Assembly (NCBI RefSeq): GCF_030867145.1
Contig: NC_134419.1
Location: forward strand, 1,240,001-1,304,000
DNA: 64,000 bases
Direction of reading: 5' to 3'
From: Opisthocomus hoazin
Lineage: Eukaryota; Chordata; Aves; Opisthocomiformes; Opisthocomidae
Position numbers and translations under genes: made by a program. The notes under the pieces are model-generated. The model was not told where the DNA came from, did no database searches, and saw only the letters and a program-made list of their open reading frames with translations. This document shows positions 24,731 through 37,800 of this stretch, piece after piece (within the stretch, counting starts at the first letter, position 1; the number at the start of each line of letters is the position of its first letter).

Positions 24731-25821
24731 GTGAGTGCTTTCTCTTGGAAACAGCAGCGGGTCTGTCCTCGGCACCCACACCAGCAGCTCCTGGTGTTCT
24801 CTGTTGCTGCAGTGCCAGGAGGGCAGTGCGTGCACTTGCCTGGCCATACGTATCATAAATTTTCAGGTTGTTTCCCTTCTTTATGTACTGAAAACTTTAT
24901 TTTTATTTATTCAAATGGCAGCATGTTTAAAATGAGCTTTTGAGCTTCGATGTATTTTCTTCTGTATACATTCCATATCTTTTAGAGGCAGCAGCGTGTT
25001 TAAATTCTTTTGATTCCTACATTTTAAAATACGGAAGCACAGCGCCTGCAGTAGTCTCTGCATGCCTGTTACAAATGACACACAAAATAGCTCTTTAGTT
25101 ACCGGATCAGCAAATAAATCGGAGCCAAGCTCTTGGAACCAAACGCGGCCTGTCTGTGATAAGACACAGAGCTGGCTTCGGCTCGGGCAGTGCGAGGGTG
25201 TGGGTTTACTGTCGCAGGGTGTTTGTGGAGGGGCGGGGGGCGAGGGGGCTGTATCTCCAGGAGCACAGCAGTAAATTTTTCTGTTTCATTAGAAAATATT
25301 TCCCTTGCCCTCAGTTTAGCCACTGGGGTCAGATAAATCGCTGACTATAGAACTAAATGGCTGTTTCTGTGCAGCTTTATCTAAGATCAGCGAAATTTGT
25401 CATGGCAGAGGAGGAAGTGTTGATTAGATTAAGTTTAGGGCTAATGTGCTTTTCTAAGAAAAATGAAACACATTGGTGAATAGTAATGGTGGTTTTGTGT
25501 GAGCGTTCTGCTGTAGTGACTGACAGCTAGGAAGCGATCTAAATAAAAGCAGACTAGACTTTCCTTTTGTACAAATTTGGCAACAGGGTAAAATCCACTG
25601 CTGAAAGAAGTTTCTTTTTTTCTTCAGCTAGACAGTCAGCTGGCAGTGAAAGACATTAAAATGTGCATGGTGGTACATCTGAGGACGGGATTGCTCTGCT
25701 TCCACGGCGGCTCACCCGTTCCTCTACACTCTTGTCTGGGGCGAGTGGCTGCGACGGACCGCGGGAGGGTAAATCCTCGCTGTGTTGGGTCTTGCTTCTC
25801 GCTGACCCCCCAAGCTTAAAA
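24731..25821. other. Intergenic stretch between ZRANB2 and PTGER3
   Basis: No gene or named repeat is recognised. It is AT-rich, with further AATAAA-like hexamers that could extend the ZRANB2 UTR. Confidence 0.4.
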
Positions 25822-26227
25822 ATCACAGAATCACAGAATAGTAGGGGTTTGAAGGGACCTCTGTGGGTCATCTAGTCCAACCCCCCTGCCGAAGCAGGGT
25901 CACCCAGAGCAGGGGCCACAGGACCTTGTCCAGGCGGGGCTGGAATATCTCCAGAGAAGGAGACTCCACAGCCTCCCTGGGCAGCCTGGGCCAGGGCTCC
26001 GTCACCCTCAGAGGGAAGAAGTTCTTCCTCATGTTCAGCTGGAACTTCCCATGCTCCAGTTTGTGCCCGTTGCCCCTTGTCCTGTCACTGGGCACCACTG
26101 AAAAGAGCTTGGCCCCATCCTCCTGACCCCCACCCTGCAGATATTTGTAGGCATTTATAAGGTCCCCTCTCAGCCTTCTCTTCTCCAGGCTGAACAAGCC
26201 CAGTTCCCTCAACCTCTCCTCGTAGGA
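25822..26227 (-). mobile_element. CR1 LINE 3' fragment
   Basis: Inverted CR1 with two ATTCTGTG units, truncated in the [18 protein letters not shown] region. Carries the EHGKFQL subtype residues rather than RHRKFRL. Confidence 0.95.
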
Positions 26228-27064
26228 GGAGTCAGAATGCGCTGCTGCGGGGGTTCTGCCTGGGAACCTGCAGCGTTTTCACCCTCCGCGGGGCATCGGG
26301 TGTTTGCCAGGCCTGAGGCAGGGGCAGCGCGTGGCGGCACGGGGTTGTGTTGATCGCGGGCAGCTGTGAATGATGGCGTTGTAACCGCGGCGGCCCCGCC
26401 ATCGCTCACCTGCGGGGAGTGGTGGGGTGTGAATAACGCTGCGAGAGCGATGAGAAATGCTGGCAGTGCTGAAGACACTGGGAACCCTCCAAATTCCAAC
26501 GTAGCACCGCTAGATGGACGTTGGGAAACAGATCGGGTATGGCAGAATCAATAGCAGTAGTGCGTTACGCCTGGTGCCCTCCATTCAGCTCTCCGAAAAG
26601 GCTGCTTCAAAGCAGGTTCTGAAAATGGAGGGCTGACGGGGCGGGTTCGGTGTTCCCGGGGTGCCGTGGGCTGCGAGCGGAGGGTCCAGGAGCAGAAGTT
26701 TCACCCTCGGGGACCGCCTCGCCCTGACTGGCACCCGCGGCTCTAGCTTTAATGAGCTGCTGGGGAAGAAACTCCGCAAGGAATGTTTTTAATCAATTCC
26801 ACAGTTTGGTTTTGGAGCATTGTGCACACTCGGTTGTACAAAGTAAAACCTGAGCAGGGCAGTGTTTTATGCACTTGTACCCCATCGGACTATTAAAACT
26901 TCTGCAAAGTGTTAGCTCTGCTTTCACACGGAAAACGAGTTCGATCCTGAGCGGCAGCTGGCTGCAGGGGGGAGGCTGGAAATTCCTGCCCGTCGGCAAA
27001 ACACGGATTTGTAACCACAGCCTGTGCCGATTCTCTGACGGGGGGGCAGCTGCGGCGGGAGCAA
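26228..27064. other. Unannotated stretch
   Basis: GC-rich to about 26,760, then mixed. No recognisable gene or repeat. Confidence 0.4.
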
Positions 27065-27669
27065 AGGCAGGGGGGATCCTGGGGTGCACCAAGAGGAGTG
27101 TGGGCAGCAGGGTGAGGGAGGTTCTCCTCCCCCTCTGCTCTGCCCTGGGGAGGCCCCATCTGCAGTGCTGTGTCCAGTGCTGGGCTCCCCAGTTCAAGAA
27201 AGATGAGGAGCTACTGGAGAGAGTCCAGCGGAGGGCTACGAGGATGAGGAGGGGAGGAGCATCTCCCCTACGAGGAGAGGCTGAGGGAGCTGGGCTTGTT
27301 CAGCCTGGAGAAGAGAAGGCTGCGAGGGGACCTTCGAAATGCCTCTAAATATCTGCAGGGTGGGGGTCAGGAGGATGGGGCCAGACTCTTTCCAGTGGTG
27401 CCCAGCGACAGGACAAGGGGCAACGGGCACAAACTGGAGCATGGGAAGTTCCAGCTGAAGATGAGGAAGAACTTCTTCCCTCTGAGGGTGACGGAGCCCT
27501 GGCCCAGGCTGCCCAGGGAGGCTGTGGAGTCTCCTTCTCTGGAGATATTCCAGCCCCGCCTGGCCGCGGTGCTGTGCCCCCTGCTCTGGGTGACCCTGCT
27601 TGGGCAGGGGGTTGGGCTGGGGGACCCACAGAGGGCCCTGCCAACCCCCACCATGCTGGGTTCTGTGAC
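27065..27669 (+). mobile_element. CR1 LINE, 5'-truncated, next to the PTGER3 promoter
   Basis: Starts at about GGGATCCTGGGGTGCACC and carries the C-terminal reverse-transcriptase region of the EHGKFQLKM subtype. The tail is reduced to a single TTCTGTG. GC-rich substitutions such as TGGACTAGATGACC to TGGGCTGGGGGACC suggest an older copy. The CpG island begins within 20 bp of its 3' end. Confidence 0.93.
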
Positions 27670-27674
27670 CCACG

Positions 27675-28800
27675 CCAGCACCAAAATGGCGGGGAGCCCC
27701 GATGCGGCGGGCGCGGGGCCGGTCGCGCACCCCGTCCCCCAGCAGCGGGGCTCGGCGGGTCCCGTCCCGGCGCTGGGCAGCGCTCCCGCCCGGGCGGCGG
27801 CTCCGCGGGGCCGGGCTGGGACCGCGCCGCCCCCACCGTCCCCTCAGGGCGGGCGGGGCCGCCCCCGCCGCCCGCCCCCGCCTCATAAGGGCTCCCGCGC
27901 GCCGCGCCCGGCCCCTCCGCCCGCCGCCATGCGCCGGCCCCGCCGCCCGCCGCCGTAGCCCGCCGGGATGAGCCGCTGGGCGCAGTGCCCGGGCGGCCCC
28001 AACGGCAGCGAGCCCGGCGCCATGCGGCAGCGCGGCAACGCGACGGGCCGGGCGGCGGAGGGCTGCGGCGGCGTCTCGGTGGCCTTCCCGCTGACCATGA
28101 TGATCGCGGGCGTCGCGGGCAACGCCCTGGCCATGCTGCTGGTGTCCCGCAGCTACCGCGCCCGGGGCAGCCGGCGGAAACGCTCCTTCCTGCTCTGCAT
28201 CGGCTCCTTGGCGCTCACCGACCTGCTGGGGCAGCTGCTGACCAGCCCCGTCGTCATCGCCGTCTACCTGTCCGGCCGCGCCTGGGACGCCCTCGACCCC
28301 TCGCGCCGCCTCTGCACCTTCTTCGGCTTCAGCATGACCATCTTCGGCCTCTGCCCGCTCCTCATCGCCAGCGCCATGGCCGTGGAGAGGGCGCTGGCCA
28401 TCCGCGCGCCGCACTGGTACGCCAGCCACATGAAGACGCGGGTGACGAAGGCGGTGCTGCTCGGCGTCTGGCTGGCCGTGTCCGCCTTCGCCCTCCTGCC
28501 CGTCGCCGGCCTCGGCCAGTACCGGCTGCAGTGGCCCGGCACCTGGTGCTTCATCAGCACCGGCGACGGCCGCCGCGCCGGGACCCTCTTCTTCGCCTCC
28601 GCCTTCGCCATCCTGGGGCTCCTCTCCCTCCTGGTGACGGTGGCTTGCAACCTGGCCACCATCGAGGCCTTGGTGTCTCGCTGCCGGACCAAGGCGACCG
28701 CCTCGCGCTCCAGCAAGCGGTGGGGCCGGATCGCCACCGAGACGCTGATCCAGCTCCTGGGCATCATGTGCGTGCTCTCGGCGTGCTGGTCGCCGCTGCT
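27675..28800 (+). promoter_or_regulatory. CpG-island promoter of PTGER3
   Basis: A dense CpG cluster runs through the 5' flank and the whole first coding exon. It contains an AAAATGGCGG (YY1-type) element at 27683-27692, GC boxes around 27848-27858 and a TATA-like CATAAGG at 27894. That element would place transcription start about 40 nt upstream of the ATG at 27968. Site functions are inferred from motif only. Confidence 0.7.
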
Positions 28801-31800
28801 GGTAGGTCGCCATGCCCCGGCCCAGGGCTGGCCTGGGTGGGGGGCACTGGTGGCCACGTTCCGCCCGGGCGGCACGGCCCTGAACGCCTCGGAGGAAATG
28901 AGGGACGGGGACAGAGCCTGGGCGTGGGGAGCTGGTGGGGGAGAAGCCGGGAGAGGTCCCGGAGGAGAGCCTAAGTGCACCGTGTTCGGGGAAAAAAATG
29001 GCGAAGGAGCTGGGGTGGGAAGGAGGGAGCTTGAGGGAGAGCGGCAGGACGCGAGGAGACCGCGGGGCAGGGGCTGGCAGCGCTCGTGGCACCGAGCCAC
29101 CGGCGCCGGGCAGGGACCGGGCAGGTCTGGAGCGCGGGTGCTGTGCGGCCGGCTCCGGGTGACCCTGCTTCAGCAGGACCGGGTGACCCACAGAGGTCCC
29201 TGCCAACCCCGCCGTGCTGGGGTTCTGTGAGCGGAGCGGCTGGCGCGGGGGCCATGGCTTGCTGCCCGCTCCTGCCCCGCCGGCAGACTGTGCCGGCTTG
29301 GTGGGTCTGGAGGGGACGGGACGAGGGGAACCAGAACCGGCGTGGTCCTCACGCAGGGGAGCCTGCGAGGACGTTCATCCAGACCTCACTGTGGCCGAGC
29401 CCCGTGCTGGTGGGAAACGGCCATTTTCGGGTTTTTATTTGCTCCCACCCCACAGCAAAGCTTCCTTCAGTGCTTCATGAGAGAAGGAGACACTCGGGGC
29501 TTTGCAGGCGCCCTCCGGTTTTCAGCAGGTTGCTCGGGCGTCTTGCTTTCAGCAAGGCTTTCTGTTTCGGGGAGGGTTTAAAGGACCCTCATATTTCTTT
29601 CCACAAGTTTGTTACTCCTCACTTACACCCTTTCTTTCCTGTCAGACTGGGGTAAACCGTTCCTCGTGGTGAAGGAGTGCAGGAGGCTGCGCCCAAATTT
29701 CTCCCGCCGTGGGGGACAAGGGCAGACGCGGGGTCCGGTGCCCATCTCAAGAGGCTGCTCATCTGCTGCCGGAGCACAGTGTGGTTTGGGGGAAGTTTGT
29801 GCTTGGGATCTTCAGGCAGGAGAGGGGTGAAGCCAGCTGAGGTGGCTTTGAAGGTATGCGAAAGGTGCTTTATGGCCGGAGAAGGGTTTTCCTTCCTTCT
29901 TGTGCACAGAGCACTTGAGCTCTCATAAAAGTGGCTGTGACGAGGAACGCCTGACAGAGCTCACGGCCAGTGGGGATGGGGTAAAAATAGGGGAAAAAAT
30001 GAATTTCCTCTAGTAACGTTATCCGTGGTGCTCTCTGCTGGAGAGCTGCGGGCTGGCTGCGCTGCGCTGGAGGTCGTGGGGACGCTGCCCTGGGGTGTCA
30101 CGGCCGCAGCCGGGGGGGTCTGCGAGCAGCTGGGTCCCCTGCGCGCCGCGGCAGCACCGCTTCGAAGCCTGCCCGCCGCGGCTCCGCAGACCGCGCTGCC
30201 TCGGCGGCGGCTGGAGACCGGGAGTCACGGCTACGGGAGCGTTCTCAGGCACGCGCTTCGGCTTCCTCTGCAGCCGCGGGGTGCGGAGTGGGAGCAAGAG
30301 GCCGGACTCTCGGAGCAGGGACCGTGGAGCGATGCAGGTGCATTTCCAGGTTGTAGAACTCGTTTTGCCTGTAGCATCATTTAGCAGTCATAAGAAATTT
30401 GGCTGAAAGAGGAATCCAGGGATTTGCAGAGGAGATTTTTGATTTTTTGAAAAAAATCTGAATTTTGTGACTCAGAACTAACAGATTCTGACAACTAATA
30501 GGTAAACAATGCCCTTTTGCACAGACAGGATTTTTAGGCTTGATCTGTGGATGAAAATGACAAATTTAAATGTGGTTTAAGGGAAAAGTGAAACTTCTGA
30601 CAACAGTGGCTGTGCTCTGAAGGGCTGAGTGAAGCGTCCCCCCTTTTCCTGGTGCGTGCTGGGTTTGGTGGAAGAGAGAACAGCGTACGGACGCAGGCAT
30701 CGTCCCCTCTTGTTGTGTGCTCAGGGTCTTGCTCGAACTCGGCGTGGAGAGCCCGGGAGAGCGCTCCACTGCCAGAAGATACGGCTTTACCAGAAGTGGT
30801 TTCCAGTTGGCGCTGATCTGCGGTGTGCGTTGGTGCTCAGCTGGGAGCGTAACCGCTGACTGGGCTGCCGGCGGGCCGGGAGGAGCCTGGGGTAAAGGAG
30901 GAAGCTGTGCCTTGGTGGCACAGGGACACCAGTGCAGCACAGACTGGAGTTCCCATAAGAATTCTTTTAGAGCTCCAGGCTACAGAATTATTCACTCACA
31001 GTGTTGTCTCAAGGCTATTTAATGCCAAAATGCTCAGATATTCTGCTGCTTTTCCTGTTGAAATACTTCTTCACCTTAACCCTTAACCAGACAGAAATTA
31101 AATGCCTTCTCCTTTACAGGTATTTTTGTTCAAAAATGTATGATTTTGTAATAGTTTTAGATGTGCAAAACATAGTTATGGAAAGCACTTCCATTTAGAG
31201 AGAAAAAAAGGCTGTGATACCACTGAGCTGCAAGGACAGACGGCTCCTTTTCTAGAAGGGCAGCCAGGCTGGGCAGGGGGCTGGAGAACGAGTCCCCTGA
31301 GGAGCGGCTGAGGGAGCTGGGGCTGCTCAGGCTGGAGAAGAGGAGGCTGAGGGGGGACCTCATCGCTCTCTGCAGCTCCCTGACAGCAGGGGGGAGTGAG
31401 GGGGGGTTGGGCTCTGCTCCCCAGGACCCAGCGACAGGACGAGAGGCGATGGCCTCAAGCTGCGTCAGGGGAGGTTTAGATTGGATATTGGGAAAAATTT
31501 CTTCACTGAAAGAGTGGTCAGGTGTTGGACCAGGCTGCCCAGGGCGGTGGGGGAGTCCCCATCCCTGGAGGGGTTCAAACACCGTGTGGCTGTGGCACTT
31601 GGGGACATGGTTTAGCAGGCGTGGTGGGGTTGCGGTGACGGCTGGACCTGGTGATCTGAGAGGTCTTTGCCAAACTGGATGATTCTGTGATGCAGTAGCT
31701 GGGGAGGTGCTGCCTTGCCCCGCTGCGAGGGGGTGGCTGAAGAAGGTGGCCTGTCAGGCACCACGTCACCTAGGACCTCCCTGGGTTGCCGTCAGGCCGC

Positions 31801-34800
31801 TGGAGGAGCAGCCGCAGCGACGGGGCCGGGCGGAGGCGGCGGTGCAGATGCCGGCCATGCCCTGGTAGCCTGGGTGGCTGGCCTGGCCCCGCTTCGCCTG
31901 CCGCGGGGATATTGCTACCTAAAGCAGAAGCCCACGTCCGTGCCGGGCGGTGGGAGGTTCTCCTTCAGGGGTCCACAGGCAGCATCTCTGCCTGACCCTC
32001 TGCCCCAGCTTCAGCAGAGGCGGCGGGAGAGGGTCTTGAAAATTTAAGAAGACAAAATGAGAGTTTTAACACGAGATGGTACGTGACTATAGGCGTTGTT
32101 AGTTGTGACAAGGAAAAATCCTATCCTTTCCATCATGGCTTTCGCCACAGCCGCTCTTCTTCGCATTTCATCAGCTGCATCCTCTGTGCCGTCAGCGGCT
32201 CGCTTCCTCACAAGCACCAGAGTTATTTAAGCAACAGATGAGGGCTGACGGGAGAGGGGAAGCAGTGTAAGAGGACAAATCCTTCTCTCTTCGTGACACG
32301 TAGAAAACATGTTTGGTTTTTTGAAGCTATCTCCAGAAAAGGTGTTGTGGTCTGAGACCAGTGATTTCCCCCGCGTTCCAGACCAGCTGCTCAGCGCTTG
32401 CTCGGCTGGAGAAGGCGCACCTTGGAGCGCAGCGACTGGTTTGCTCTCCATCTTCTCCTGCAGACAGCAGCCGTTCCCTGCATGGTTTGTAAAACTGGAC
32501 AAACACCTTTGGGAAAGTTTCTGTTTTTTGATTTTCTTCCCCCTGACTACAACGGACGTTCGTTCTAATGTACATTCGTTAGAATGTACCCTCAGCAAGT
32601 TTGCTGACGACACCAAACTGGGAGGTGTGGTAGATACACCAGAAGGCTGTGCTGCCATTCAGCATGACCTGGATAGGCTGGAGAGCTGGGCAGAGAGGAA
32701 CCTGATGAGGTTCAACAAAGGCAAATGCAGGGTCCTGCACCTGGGGAGGAACAACCCCATGCACCAGTACAGGCTGGGGGTGGACCTGCTGGAGAGCAGC
32801 TCTGCGGAGAGGGACCTGGGTGTCCTGGTGGACGACAGGCTGACCATGACCCAGCAGTGTGCCCTGGCTGCCAAGAAAGCCAATGGGATCCTGGGGTGCA
32901 TCAAGAAGAGTGTGGCCAGCAGGTTGAGGGAGGTTCTCCTTCCCCTCTACACTGCCCTGGTGAGGCCTCATCTGCAGTACTGTGTCCAGTTCTGGGCTCC
33001 CCAGTTCAAGAAAGATGAAGAGCTACTGGAGAGAGTCCAGCGGAGGGCTACGAGGATGAGGAGGGGACTGGAGCATCTCCACTATGAGGAGAGGTTGAGG
33101 GAACTGGGCTTGTTCAGCCTGAAGAAGAGAAGGCTGCGAGGGGACCTTATAAATGCCTACAAATATCTGAAGGGTGGGTGTCAGGAGGATGGGGCCAAGC
33201 TCTTTTCAGTGGTGCCCAGCGACAGGACAAGGGGCAATGGGCACAAACTGAAGCAAAGGAAGCTCCAGCTGAACCCGAGGAAGAACTTCTTCCCGCTGAG
33301 GGTAACGGAGCCCTGGCCCAGGCTGCCCAGGGAGGCTGTGGAGTCTCCTTCTCTGGAGATATTCAAGACCCGCCTGGACGCGGTGCTGTGCAGCCGGCTC
33401 TGGGTGACCCTGCTTGGGCAGGAGGGTTGGACTAGATGACCCACAGAGGTCCCTTCCAACCCCTACTATTCTGTGATTCTGTGAGCTCTTTGCAGCGCAG
33501 TAGTAAGGTGCCTGGGAGTCCGTGAGGCCCCGCGGGCTGCCCGCGTAGTCAGGCCAGAGGCGATGTATCACCGTGACGGCTGCCGCGGGGAGCCTGCGGA
33601 GCAGCCCTGAGAAGCTCTGGCGTGCTGCAGCCCGGCGCTCTGCAAAACACTGTAAAGATGGCTCACAAAACGCGTCTGGTCTTTGGCTGGGAGTCTGAAC
33701 GCCAGGGCGGTGGAGGTTGAATGCTGTTGCAAAGCCACGTTCAGTGATAACAGTCAGATTTTATCTACTCTAATTGAAGAAATGCGATTATCAACTATGT
33801 TACTGTATGCATTTTGGGCCAGGTTTTTAATTGGCATAAAGTTGTGTGGTTCTGTTGACTTTATTCCACCTGACGTTGTTCCTCTACCTTTTGCAGTCTT
33901 TCTTTTAATTCGTTTAGAAGGCCAGGACAGGCCAGGGTAAAACAACCTCTAAGGATATCAAACAAAATTCCCAGTAGAGCAATTGTTGGTCCAACAGATA
34001 TTCCAGTAAAGGAATATTATGTAATAAAACCAAAAATAAGCGGCAGTTGTCTGCTTGGGAAATGAATTTTATCAGCCTGACGTTTTTGTAGCTCCCTGGG
34101 CTCGCTGACAGCCGAACAAGGCGACAAGGTCTGCGAAACCAGGGTCGCTGCAGCGTTCCCCAAGGAAGAGCTGGCAGAGTGATCCCGGAGAAGGGAACCC
34201 CAGTCCCGGGAGCGGCAGACGCGGGGTGGTTTCCCTGGGCGGGGTGGTGGGCGCGGAAGGCTGCTGCTCCTCGGGGCATGGCAGCGCTCCCGTCCCCGTC
34301 TGGGGTTGTGCTGGGCTCGGGTGGGCGCGGGAGGTGGGTCCCATGGGCAGCGTGGGCCCAGCTGTGACCGTGACCTGAACAGCTGGCGGTGGCGGGGTAC
34401 GCGGTGGGATTGCGGTCGGGTGGGTCTGGTGCATAAGTGGCTGTGTGATGTGGTCTGGATCTGTATCTATCCGTATTTTTAAAAAGCTATACCAAAGGTA
34501 ACTTATTTTCATTTTTATTTAAATTAAATGTAGTGGATGGAATCTTCAACTGCTTCTATTTCAAGAAACAAAAACAATTCTACTTTGCTGTCCGAGCTGC
34601 CCTGCCTTCCGGACCCATCCGAGTCTTTCCAAGGTCAACACATGGTTATTGATCTGGCACCCAGAACATGCCTTTGAATGGAAAAATCCTCCCCCGTCGC
34701 CTCTGCTCCTGGTCGCTCCTGCTCCGACCGTCCCCATTTATGGGGCTTGTTCAGCCTGAAGAAGAGAAGGCTGAGAGGGGACCTTCGAAATGCTTACAAA

Positions 34801-37800
34801 TATCTGAAGGATGGGTGTCAGGAGGATGGGGCCAAGCTCTTTTCAGTGGTGCCCATTTATGGGGACAGCGGCAGCGGAGATGTGGCCTTTCTGGGTGACG
34901 CTCCACAGCCTGCTGTGGGAAAACCCTGGCGGATTGTCAAGAAGGTGGCCAGGGCTGTCAATAACTGCCCGCGAGTCGCGTCCCTCGGGCTGTCCCCTGC
35001 CCTCTCAGGACCGGCTGCCGGTTTGTTTAGAGCGGGGCACCCCCGGCCCTCGCAAAGACAGCGAGCGAGATGTGCGTCAGAGCCGTGGTGCCGAGGTCTC
35101 CGTCTGCTTGACGTGCACAGCAGGCACATCGCAGCGTGCGGGCCTGCTCCACCGCCGTTCTGCAGCATTTCCAGGCAGTCCAGGTTTTCGGGTCATGCCC
35201 AGGAGAGATCTGCAGCGAAAAGAGCAGTTAGAATGTACCCTCAGCAAGTTTGCTGACGACACCAAACTGGGATGTGTGGTAGATACACCAGCAGGCTGTG
35301 CTGCCATTCAGCGTGACCTGGACAGGCTGGAAAGCTGGGCAGAGAGGAACCTGATGAGGTTCAACAAGGGCAAATGCAGGGTCCTGCACCTGGGGAGGAA
35401 CAACCTCATGCACCAGTACAGGCTTGGGGTGGACCTGCTGGAGAGCAGCTCTGCGGAGAGGGACCTGGGTGTCCTGGTGGACGACAGGTTAACCATGAGC
35501 CAGCAGTGTGCCCTGGCTGCCAAGAAAGCCAATGGGATCCTGGGGTGCATCAAGAAGAGTGTGGCCAGCAGGACGAGGGAGGTTCTCCTTCCCCTCTACA
35601 CTGCCCTGGGGAGGCCTCATCTGGACTACTGTGTCCAGTTCTGGGCTCCCCAGTTCAAGAAAGATGAAGAGCTACTGGAGAGAGTCCAGCGGAGGGCTAC
35701 GAGGATGAGGAGGGGACTGGAGCATCTCCCTTACGAGGAGAGGCTGAGGGAGCTGGGCTTGTTCAGCCTGAAGAAGAGAAGGCTGCGAGGGGACCTTATA
35801 AATGCCTGCAAATATCTGCAGGGTGGGTGTCAGGAGGATGGGGCCAAGCTCTTTTCAGTGGTGCCCAGTGACAGGACAAGGGGCAATGGGCACAAACTGA
35901 GGCACAGGAAGTTCCGTCTGAAGATGAGGAAGAACTTCTTCCCTCTGAGGGTGACGGAGCCCTGGCCCAGGCTGCCCAGGGAGGTTGTGGAGTCTCCTTC
36001 TCTGGAGATATTCCAGCCCCGCCTGGACAAGGTCCTGTGCAGCCGGCTCTGGGTGACCCTGCTTGGGCAAGGGGTTGGGCTGGGTGACCCACAGAGGTCC
36101 CTTCCAACCCCTACTATTCTGTGATTCTGTGATTCTGTCCAGGAGAAGCTAGGTGTTCCATTCCCATGTCCTCGATGTAGCGCACAGAACCTACCCCGGT
36201 TCCCGAGAGCCGGGTCCCTCTGTGCCTCAGCCCGCGGCAGGACCCGGTGCCCGGCGAGGGGGCTGCTGGCAGTTACCTGATGAAGCGAGCCCGGTCCTCC
36301 CGTCAGCTCTGCCTTTTTCCTTGCTCTGAAGCACCCGGGAGCTTCGTCGTGCACGCCAGCCGGGTGCGGGAGCGCAGAGGTTTTCCCCGTTACCCAGCCG
36401 ATACACGCGTCGTTTGGCAGCACGTTGCGTGGCCGGTGCCTGCTCAGAAGGCACCCGCTTGGTCCCCGTGTGTCCGGGCTCCTGGGACAACACTGCAATA
36501 CAACATCTGATGTAGCTTGTCTGTGGAGGAGCGACTGAAAGCCTCCCACCCGCCTCTGAAAAGCAGCTGTAGTTGGTACAGAAAGCTCAGGAGAAAACTT
36601 TAGACAGCAGATACTGACCAAACCATGGAAAATTAGATTGATCTGGCACCTTTCAAAACGTGATTCATATTTCCCGTGGTTATATATTAGGATGTGAGAG
36701 CATCACACCACCAGCTCTGGTGAGATCACAGAATCACAGAATCACAGAATAGTAGGGGTTGGAAGGGACCTCTGTGGGTCATCTAGTCCAACCCCCTGCC
36801 CAAGCAGGGTCACCCAGAGCAGGCTGCACAGGACCTTGTCCAGGCGGGTCTTGAATATCTCCAGAGAAGGAGACTCCACAGCCTCCCTGGGCAGCCTGGG
36901 CCAGGGCTCCGTCACCCTCAGAGGGAAGAAGTTCTTCCTCACGTTCAGACGGAACTTCCTGTGCCTCAGTTTGTGCCCGTTGCCCCTTGTCCTGTCGCTG
37001 GGCACCACTGAAAAGAGCTTGGCCCCATCCTCCTGACACCCACCCTACAGATATTTGTAGGCATTTCTAAGGTCCCATCGCAGCCTTCTCTTCTTCAGGC
37101 TGAACAAGCCCAGCTCCCTCAACCTCTCCTCGTAGGGGAGATGCTCCAGTCCCCTCACCATCCTCGTAGCCCTCCGCTGGACTCTCTCCAGTAGCTCCTC
37201 ATCTTTCTTGAACTGGGGAGCCCAGCACTGGACACAGTACTCCAGATGGGGCCTCCCCAGGGCAGTGTAGAGGGGAAGGAGAACCTCCCTCGTCCTGCTG
37301 GCCACACTCTTCTTGATGCACCCCAGGATCCCATTGGCTTTCTTGGCAGCCAGGGCACACTGCTGGCTCATGGTTAACCTGTTGTCCACCAGGACACCCA
37401 GGTCCCTCTCCACAGAGCTGCTCTCCAGCAGGTCCACCCCAAGCCTGTACTGGTGCATGAGGTTGTTCCTCCCCAGGTGCAGGACCCTGCACTTGCCCTT
37501 GTTGAACCTCATCAGGTTCCTCTCTGCCCAGCTTTCCAGCCTATCCACGTACCTCCACTGACACTTTGAAATATGGGTGAGAAAACTGCCTTCAAGTACA
37601 GATTTGGGGGTGAAAGTGTTAATCCCAGCTGCCTCTTCTTTGGCTTCTCTGAACAACGGAGTGCCCCTTGCTGACCGGCGCGTACGCTCCGACACGCGCC
37701 ATCCACGTAACGCGCGTGGCAGGACCCCGACAGCCCCGCGCTGCGTCGCCGGGATTGCGCATACGAAGAGTGCTGTAAATCAAGGTGCTGCCGTGCCTGG

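Noticed and set aside
28022-28801. Shorter PTGER3 product starting at the second in-frame ATG (28022)
   Set aside because: Possible, but the upstream ATG at 27968 adds a second NGS glycosylation sequon and gives the more usual N-terminal length, so it was preferred.
27236-29206. 656-codon minus-strand open frame
   Set aside because: It lies antisense to a CR1, the CpG island and PTGER3 exon 1. GC-rich codons of the sense gene rarely give stops on the other strand, and no domain is visible.
33683-33940. Hydrophobic frame in PTGER3 intron 1
   Set aside because: No splice sites of adequate quality or recognised motif, and its length is within chance.
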